Assembly (NCBI GenBank): GCA_027038695.1 | Contig: JALWHA010000024.1 | Location: forward strand, 1 to 5,650 | Direction: 5' to 3' | Length of the DNA stretch: 5,650 nucleotides | From: Acidobacteriota bacterium | Lineage (GTDB): Bacteria > Acidobacteriota > Holophagae > Thermotomaculales > Thermotomaculaceae | In this document: in pieces, positions 1 to 4,315 of the stretch | Layout of the letters: each line of letters begins with the position of its first letter | Position numbering within the stretch: position 1 is the stretch's first letter | The notes under the pieces: model-generated | Told to the model about the DNA's origin: nothing | Seen by the model: only the letters and a program-made list of their open reading frames with translations | The model's database searches: none | Program-made: the position numbers and the translations under genes

Positions 1-2
1 AT

Positions 3-299
3 AAGAAACTTTATAAAAGGCCATATTCAATAGAAGATGTGGAGAAATTTGTAAGTGCAATGAATGAATTGAGGGATAAGTTTCCTCAGAGCAAAATTAA
101 AAAATTGAGGGAAGTGTTGTATGAAGGAGAAACCTCAACAAAAGAGTTTATAGAGGAAATTAAATACAGGAAATTGGAGTTGCCTGTGTTTTCACATTCA
201 GAAGAAGCAAAAAAAGGTTTTTTGAATGATGCAACACCTTATCTGGACATGATAGAGATTATGGATTTTTGTCCGAAAAGTTTTAAAGGGAGGAAATAA
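3..299 (+). CDS. cas10: Cas10-like large subunit of a type III CRISPR complex, C-terminal fragment (5' end outside window)
   Basis: The frame is open to the left edge. The visible 98 residues are the end of a longer protein, and the GTG at 39 is an internal Val codon, not a start. The piece is predicted to be helical and charged. It contains the pattern RPYSIEDVEKF, then FPQSKIKKLREVLYEG, and ends with a hydrophobic helix reading YLDMIEIMDFCP. From memory of the family, this resembles the helical last domain of type III-D Cas10 proteins, which typically have RPY.., FP.SQLY.LR and a final DLLE.YDF motif. Cas10 is the signature large subunit. It binds the crRNA 5' region and, when its palm GGDD motif is intact, makes cyclic oligoadenylate on target RNA binding. 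The HD and palm domains lie outside the window, so activity cannot be judged. The position directly before the RAMP genes, with the next ATG abutting its TAA, supports the call. The alternative is another helical Cas protein. Confidence 0.75.
   Translation, partial: KKLYKRPYSIEDVEKFVSAMNELRDKFPQSKIKKLREVLYEGETSTKEFIEEIKYRKLELPVFSHSEEAKKGFLNDATPYLDMIEIMDFCPKSFKGRK
288..293 (+). promoter_or_regulatory. Ribosome binding site for the first cas7
   Basis: GGGAGG lies 6 bases before the ATG at 300 and inside the last codons of cas10. It fixes the start of the downstream gene, whose ATG directly follows the cas10 TAA (297-299). Confidence 0.75.
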
Positions 300-935
300 A
301 TGGCCGCTTATACAATAAAGATAAAGTTTGTTTCTGATGTTTTGATAGGTGTGGGAGAAGGATACGGGACAATTATTGATTCTGATTGTGTTTTTGATGA
401 ATTGGGGTTACCTTATATTCCTTCAAAGAGGCTTAAAGGTGTTTTGCTTGAGTCAGGCCAGATGTTAAATGAGGTTTTTAAAGGCATAGGGTTATCTGCC
501 ATCCCATTAAGTGAAATTTTTGGTACGGTAGGAGGGGTAGAGGGAAACTTAAAGTTAAACAATTTCTATCTTGAGCAATATGATGACCTGGTTGAATGGT
601 TACGCTATTTAAGCGATAGACATCCTAATATTATTAACAAGCAGAGAATAATAAATATATATTCTTCTTTACGATACTCAACCGCACTTGACGAAGACAC
701 CGGTATTGCAAAGGAACATTCTCTGAGGGTGGAAAGGGTAATAAATAGAGGGAATATTTTTACAGGTAATGTGGAATTTGATGAAAAGTATGAAAGGGAT
801 GTTGCTTTGATTTGTATGAATGTCAGGAGAATCGGGACCAAAAGAAATAGAGGTTTGGGGGAAGTTGAAATAAAACTTTTAAAAGACGGCAATGAGATTG
901 TTAAACCGGAGGAATTAAGCGAGGTGTTAAAATGA
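300..935 (+). CDS. cas7: Single-domain Cas7 (Csm3-like RAMP) backbone subunit, type III-D
   Basis: This 211-residue protein has the usual length of a Csm3/Cas7 backbone subunit (about 200-220). After the first RRM-type strand (YTIKIKFVSDVLIGVGEG), residues 27-33 read DSDCVFD. They align well with the Csm3 segment DSPVIKD, placing D27 at the position of the Csm3 target-RNA-cleaving Asp33. Next come the Cas7 loop-helix PYIPSKRLKGVL (39-50), an IFGT motif near 69-72, the thumb-region pattern STALDEDTGIAKE, and a C-terminal glycine-rich loop GTKRNRGLGEVEIKL. Family knowledge: Csm3-type Cas7 subunits bind the crRNA and cut target RNA at 6-nt intervals with this Asp. The start has a good ribosome binding site and abuts the cas10 stop; the end overlaps csx10 by 4 bases. 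It corresponds to the N-terminal Cas7 part of the Cas7-Cas5-Cas11 fusion of Synechocystis III-Dv, but here it is a separate gene. Subunit assignment is by motif, not by alignment search. Confidence 0.9.
   Translation: MAAYTIKIKFVSDVLIGVGEGYGTIIDSDCVFDELGLPYIPSKRLKGVLLESGQMLNEVFKGIGLSAIPLSEIFGTVGGVEGNLKLNNFYLEQYDDLVEWLRYLSDRHPNIINKQRIINIYSSLRYSTALDEDTGIAKEHSLRVERVINRGNIFTGNVEFDEKYERDVALICMNVRRIGTKRNRGLGEVEIKLLKDGNEIVKPEELSEVLK
921..926 (+). promoter_or_regulatory. Ribosome binding site for csx10
   Basis: GAGGTG lies 5 bases before the ATG at 932 and inside the end of cas7. It supports starting csx10 at the ATGA overlap (932-935) and translational coupling of the two genes. Confidence 0.7.
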
Positions 936-2410
936 AAATAATTAAAGTTGAAGTTAAGACTATAAATCCTGTAATTATTCCGGACAAGGGATTTGACAGC
1001 ACTATGACCAATACAAAATCTTTTATTCCGGGGAATTCCATATTGGGGTTGTTTGCTAAAGAGTATATTAAAAATAATAAGTTGGAAAAATCTGCGCACA
1101 AGGATGATTTCTTTAAAAAATCCTTTTTAGACGGTGGAATTATTTTTAGTAATCTCTATATAAAAGACAATGAGAGAGAGTACTTACCGACGCCTTTGTC
1201 AGTCAGGTATGCAAAGAATGATAAAGCAAAAATTTACGATTTATTGTTGCAGGATGATGACTTTGATATTCAAACTAAAAATATTAATTCTTTTTCACAT
1301 TTTGACAATGATATTTTGTACCAGAAAAGTGTAGACAAAGGGATTGCTTTTCACCATGCAAGAGATAGAGAGAGTGGGACTTCAAAGGAAGGGATAATCT
1401 TCAACTTTGAGTATATTAGAGAAAATCAGGTGTTTTCAGGGTATATTTTAGGGGAAGATACCTTGATTGAGAAATTTTTTACAAGTTTTGAGAAAGAACT
1501 TTATGGAAGAGTGGGAAAGTCAAAGAATTCTCAATACGGAAAGGTGGAGGTTAAACTAAGTGAACCATCTGATTATTCTGCCATTAATGAGAATGAATCG
1601 GAAAACGGAGAAGTAATAATGACATTGTTGTCCGATGCAATTATCTACAATAAATTCGGGTTCTCAACCACCAATGTTCAGGATATTGAGAGGTATTTAG
1701 GCACAAAAATAAAAAAGGCTTTTATAAAACAGGATAGAAACGAGCAGTTTGTAGGCATATGGCATTTAAAGAAACAAAGCGAAAATGTCATTTCCGCAGG
1801 CAGTTGTTTTTTGCTTGAAAGTTTGCCTGAAAAATTTAGGGAATTTGCAGAAAAAGGTATAGGGGAAAGGGTAAATGAAGGTTTTGGCAGAGTAATTTTC
1901 AATTATCAACAGGAAGACGAATTGGTTTCTCAAAGTTCTCGTTCGGAAAAAGTTTTAACAAGGCCTCCGAAAAAACCCTCTAAAGAAGTTCAGGATATTG
2001 TGGTGGCAATTGTAAAAGAAAAGATTTTAGAGAAGGCAAAGAGAACAGCGCTTGAAGAGGCAAGTAATTTTAAAAGAATTCCGAGTAAAAGCCTTTTGGG
2101 GAAACTTCAATCAATGTCAAAAGATATAGGAAGTTTTAAGCCAAATTTTGAACAACTTTCTAAAAAAGACATTGCTAAAAATCAATTAATCAAGTGTCAC
2201 AACAATAACGCAACATTAAAAGATTACATTAATAAAAAGTTAGAGTCTGATTTTTCTGATGTAGAAAGTGATTTTATCAGCCTGTTAAAAGATGTCGGGT
2301 TACAGGAAAGCATTATTCAGATAGACAGGGTTTTTGCGGAAGAGTTAAAATCCAGATTTTTTATAACATTTTTTAATTTTTTGAGAAAAAAAGAGGTGAA
2401 AGATGAATAA
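932..2410 (+). CDS. csx10: Csx10 (Cas5-group RAMP of type III-D) with a Cas11-like helical C-terminal extension
   Basis: The protein has 492 residues. Residues 1 to about 330 carry the Csx10 signatures: FIPGNSILGLFA (31-42), the strand SFLDGGIIFSNLY (64-76), LPTPLSVRY (85-93), HHARDRESGTSKEGIIF (141-157) followed by GQ/NQ-VFSG-like residues 166-170, GRVGKSKNSQYGKVEV (192-207), and a second glycine-rich loop GIGERVNEGFGRVIF (309-323). Two RAMP-type ferredoxin-like halves are inferred. In type III-D, Csx10 takes the Cas5 role, capping the backbone at the crRNA 5' handle beside Cas10. After a Ser- and Pro-rich linker (about 334-350), residues 350-492 are charged and predicted to be almost entirely helical. 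This resembles a fused Cas11 small subunit, as in the Cas7-Cas5-Cas11 protein of Synechocystis III-Dv. The start overlaps cas7 by 4 bases and the end overlaps the next gene by 8 bases. The Csx10 call is firm; the Cas11 part is inference from length, helicity and context. Confidence 0.9.
   Translation: MKIIKVEVKTINPVIIPDKGFDSTMTNTKSFIPGNSILGLFAKEYIKNNKLEKSAHKDDFFKKSFLDGGIIFSNLYIKDNEREYLPTPLSVRYAKNDKAKIYDLLLQDDDFDIQTKNINSFSHFDNDILYQKSVDKGIAFHHARDRESGTSKEGIIFNFEYIRENQVFSGYILGEDTLIEKFFTSFEKELYGRVGKSKNSQYGKVEVKLSEPSDYSAINENESENGEVIMTLLSDAIIYNKFGFSTTNVQDIERYLGTKIKKAFIKQDRNEQFVGIWHLKKQSENVISAGSCFLLESLPEKFREFAEKGIGERVNEGFGRVIFNYQQEDELVSQSSRSEKVLTRPPKKPSKEVQDIVVAIVKEKILEKAKRTALEEASNFKRIPSKSLLGKLQSMSKDIGSFKPNFEQLSKKDIAKNQLIKCHNNNATLKDYINKKLESDFSDVESDFISLLKDVGLQESIIQIDRVFAEELKSRFFITFFNFLRKKEVKDE
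1979..2407 (+). other. Cas11-like small-subunit domain at the C-terminus of Csx10
   Basis: This is residues 350-492 of Csx10 and begins just after the proline-rich segment TRPPKKPS. It is rich in Lys, Glu, Asp, Leu and Ile with almost no glycine, which fits a helical bundle. The amphipathic stretch VVAIVKEKILEKAKRTALEE and the final hydrophobic segment FFITFFNFLRKK stand out. Its size of about 140 residues fits type III small subunits (Csm2/Cmr5, roughly 110-150). No separate small-subunit gene is visible between the cas10 tail and the right edge. The assignment is inference from structure-like features and operon logic; no sequence motif proves it. It could instead be an ordinary Csx10 tail. 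Confidence 0.5.
2393..2399 (+). promoter_or_regulatory. Ribosome binding site for the tandem cas7
   Basis: GAGGTGA sits just before the ATG at 2403, inside the last codons of csx10. It supports that start and the 8-base overlap (2403-2410) with the csx10 end. Confidence 0.7.
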
Positions 2411-3767
2411 TTACAGGTTAAAACCTTATCGGATTGTTTTTAAATTTAAAATAAAATTGATGAGTCCTTTGATAATAGGGAACAATGAAAGTGAAAATAG
2501 TGATAACGATGTCTTAAGGGATAAAGACGGAAAACCGTTTGTTCCCGCTACTTCTTTTGCAGGTGTTTTAAGGCATTTTATTAACGAAAATTATAGCGAA
2601 CAAGAAAAATTAGACCGTTGGTTTGGTTCTGCGAAAGGGAACAGGGGACATGCAAGTAAAATTATTTTTTCTGACCTTGTGCCTGAAGAAGATGTTAAAA
2701 CAACTGTTCGTGACGGGATAAAAATAGACAATAAAACAGGGATAACTGTAGACAAGGCTAAATTTGATTATGAAATAATTGAACCGGGGACAGTGTTTCA
2801 CTCCTATATTGAGATGGAAGGGGAAGAAGATGAAGAAGACTTAATGAAGCGTTTTGTTAAAACAATTGAAAGAGATTTAAGAGAGGGAAGAATAAAATTA
2901 GGCGCAAAAACCAATAAGGGTTTCGGGGAGATAAAACTCATTCAATCTTCAATAAATTTTTATGATTTAACAGATAAAAACGATGTAATACTCTGGTTAG
3001 GCAGAAAAGAAAATAGCAAACTGATAGATGCTGAGGCTTTCACTTATACAAACAAAAATTTTGTTCTTGATTTCAGTTTTTTTATTAAAGATTCTTTAAT
3101 TGTTAAATCTTATATTTTCGGACAGGGTGAAGCAGATTCTGTTCATATAAAGTCAGGGAATTTATTTGTTATTCCCGGCACCTCAATAAAGGGAGCGTTA
3201 AGAGCAAGAGCGGAAAAGATTGTAAATACATTGGAGATTAAAGACGGAAAAAAACTTTTAACCTTTTTGTTCGGTAATTCTTTGAATGACGATAAAAAGG
3301 GTTCAATTCCAGGCAGGTTACAAGTTAATGAAGTTCGTGTTGAGCAAAAGGTAGAACCGGGAATTCAGAAAAGAATTAAGATTGATAGATTTACTGGAGG
3401 AACAATACAGGGAGCACTCTTTGACAGTATGCCGATTTTTGCGGTTGAAGACAATAAGCCTAATAAAATGAGAATTGAAATAAAAAATCCCATTGATGCC
3501 GAAGTCGGTTTAATCCTTTTGCTATTGAAAGACCTCTGGACAGGGGATTTGGCTATCGGAGGAGAAAAAAATATCGGAAGAGGGGTTGTTAAGGGAGCAA
3601 GTTTTAACTTACATTACAAAGGCTTTTCCATTGAAAAAGGAAATTTATTGAATTTAAAAGATGAGGAAAAACAAAAATGTAAATACTATGTTGATGAATT
3701 TATTAATAGCAAATTCTCAACTTTTTTAAATGTGCTTGAGGAAAAGTATAAGGAGGTTCTGCAATGA
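2403..3767 (+). CDS. cas7: Tandem two-domain Cas7 (Cas7-2x type) backbone protein, type III-D
   Basis: The 454-residue protein holds two Csm3-like Cas7 domains in a row. Domain 1 (about 10-185): IVFKFKIKLMSPLIIG; D34 in DNDVLRD, aligning with Csm3 Asp33 in DSPVIKD; the loop-helix FVPATSFAGVLRHF (46-59); RWFGS (72-76); the thumb-like pattern DGIKIDNKTGITVDKAKFD; and the glycine-rich loop LGAKTNKGFGEIKL. Domain 2 (about 218-405): FVLDFSFFIKDSLIV; D245 in ADSVHIK; VIPGTSIKGALRARAEKI (256-273); LFGNS (289-293); KRIKIDRFTGG; and IGGEKNIGRGVVKG (385-398). A charged helical tail of about 50 residues follows. The family binds crRNA and cuts target RNA. Covalent pairing fixes two neighbouring backbone positions in the complex, as in the Cas7-2x subunit of Synechocystis III-Dv. 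Both candidate catalytic Asp residues are present, so two cleavage sites are predicted from this protein. It overlaps csx10 by 8 bases and csx19 by 4. Confidence 0.92.
   Translation: MNNYRLKPYRIVFKFKIKLMSPLIIGNNESENSDNDVLRDKDGKPFVPATSFAGVLRHFINENYSEQEKLDRWFGSAKGNRGHASKIIFSDLVPEEDVKTTVRDGIKIDNKTGITVDKAKFDYEIIEPGTVFHSYIEMEGEEDEEDLMKRFVKTIERDLREGRIKLGAKTNKGFGEIKLIQSSINFYDLTDKNDVILWLGRKENSKLIDAEAFTYTNKNFVLDFSFFIKDSLIVKSYIFGQGEADSVHIKSGNLFVIPGTSIKGALRARAEKIVNTLEIKDGKKLLTFLFGNSLNDDKKGSIPGRLQVNEVRVEQKVEPGIQKRIKIDRFTGGTIQGALFDSMPIFAVEDNKPNKMRIEIKNPIDAEVGLILLLLKDLWTGDLAIGGEKNIGRGVVKGASFNLHYKGFSIEKGNLLNLKDEEKQKCKYYVDEFINSKFSTFLNVLEEKYKEVLQ
3749..3757 (+). promoter_or_regulatory. Full-length consensus Shine-Dalgarno site for csx19
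   Basis: TAAGGAGGT is a nine-base match to the bacterial anti-Shine-Dalgarno complement, 6 bases before the ATG at 3764. It is the strongest site in the operon. It lies in the last codons of the tandem cas7 and decides the csx19 start at the ATGA overlap (3764-3767). Confidence 0.85.
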
Positions 3768-4315
3768 AAAACAATGGCCTGACTCTTAAAAAAATAAAAT
3801 CTACAACAAAAACAAATATAACAATAAATTCTTTAGATGAAATAAAAGACTATATTCAAGAAGAGTCCTTTGTTGTGGCATATTTAGATAATGAAGTTTT
3901 GTTTGGAAAATATGAGAACGGAAAATTTGTTTTTTTCAATGGCAGGGTTATTGACATAAATTTTTTAAAAAGGTTAAGGGTATTTAACCAGAGGGAAGAA
4001 TTGCATATTTGGCGTATTGACGGTAATTTACAGGCAAGGTACAGAAAAGACGGAGAAGGGGAAGATACTGAGGTAATTGAATCTAATCAGGTTATTTTCG
4101 GCACCGATTTTGAACATTTAGGTGATTACACCTTGCTTAAAGAACAGAGGGGAACAAATGTGATTCTACCCGGGAAATGGGAAGCAGACAACAATAAAAA
4201 AAGGGTTGCCGTTAAAACAAGGCATTATATTGAGTATTTAAACGGATATCAGGCTTCTTATTGTGATTCAAGGCTTCTTGATTTTGTGCAATTGCCTTTA
4301 AACGGAGGTGAATAA
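3764..4315 (+). CDS. csx19: Csx19, accessory subunit of type III-D complexes
   Basis: This 183-residue protein is recognised as Csx19 (TIGR03984 type). From memory, the family shows a small early core with a hydrophobic strand and W/F-G-R/K (here VVAYLDNEVLFGKYENGKF, 37-55), then L..LR.F....E..IWR (LRVFNQREELHIWR, 71-84), a short strand FQAR-like (LQARY), E.NQ..FGT (ESNQVIFGT, 106-114), and near the end a tyrosine-rich YIEYLNGYQASYCDSRLLDF (155-174). All of these are seen in order, and the length is normal for the family. No nuclease motif, membrane segment or signal peptide is visible. Csx19 occurs in type III-D loci and was reported as a component of the Synechocystis III-Dv complex; its exact role is not evident from sequence. 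The gene overlaps the preceding cas7 by 4 bases and the next by 1 base (TAATG). Confidence 0.9.
   Translation: MKNNGLTLKKIKSTTKTNITINSLDEIKDYIQEESFVVAYLDNEVLFGKYENGKFVFFNGRVIDINFLKRLRVFNQREELHIWRIDGNLQARYRKDGEGEDTEVIESNQVIFGTDFEHLGDYTLLKEQRGTNVILPGKWEADNNKKRVAVKTRHYIEYLNGYQASYCDSRLLDFVQLPLNGGE
4304..4310 (+). promoter_or_regulatory. Ribosome binding site for the last RAMP gene
   Basis: GGAGGTG lies 4 bases before the ATG at 4315, within the last codons of csx19. It supports the start used for the final gene, which shares one base with the csx19 TAA. Confidence 0.75.

Noticed and set aside
39..299. A stand-alone 86-residue protein starting at the GTG at 39
   Set aside because: The frame continues upstream without a stop to base 3, the upstream residues (RPYS) fit the Cas10 tail pattern, and no ribosome binding site precedes the GTG.
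605..1101. Two minus-strand open frames, one of 164 codons
   Set aside because: They lie fully under the cas7/csx10 genes, have no ribosome binding site or recognisable domain, and their Ile/Phe/Ser-rich composition is what the complement of AT-rich coding sequence gives.
1678..1902. Minus-strand open frame inside csx10
   Set aside because: It is a shadow of a firmly recognised gene, with no supporting features.
2610..2801. Minus-strand open frame inside the tandem cas7
   Set aside because: It is short and fully nested in a well-supported Cas7 domain, with no family resemblance.
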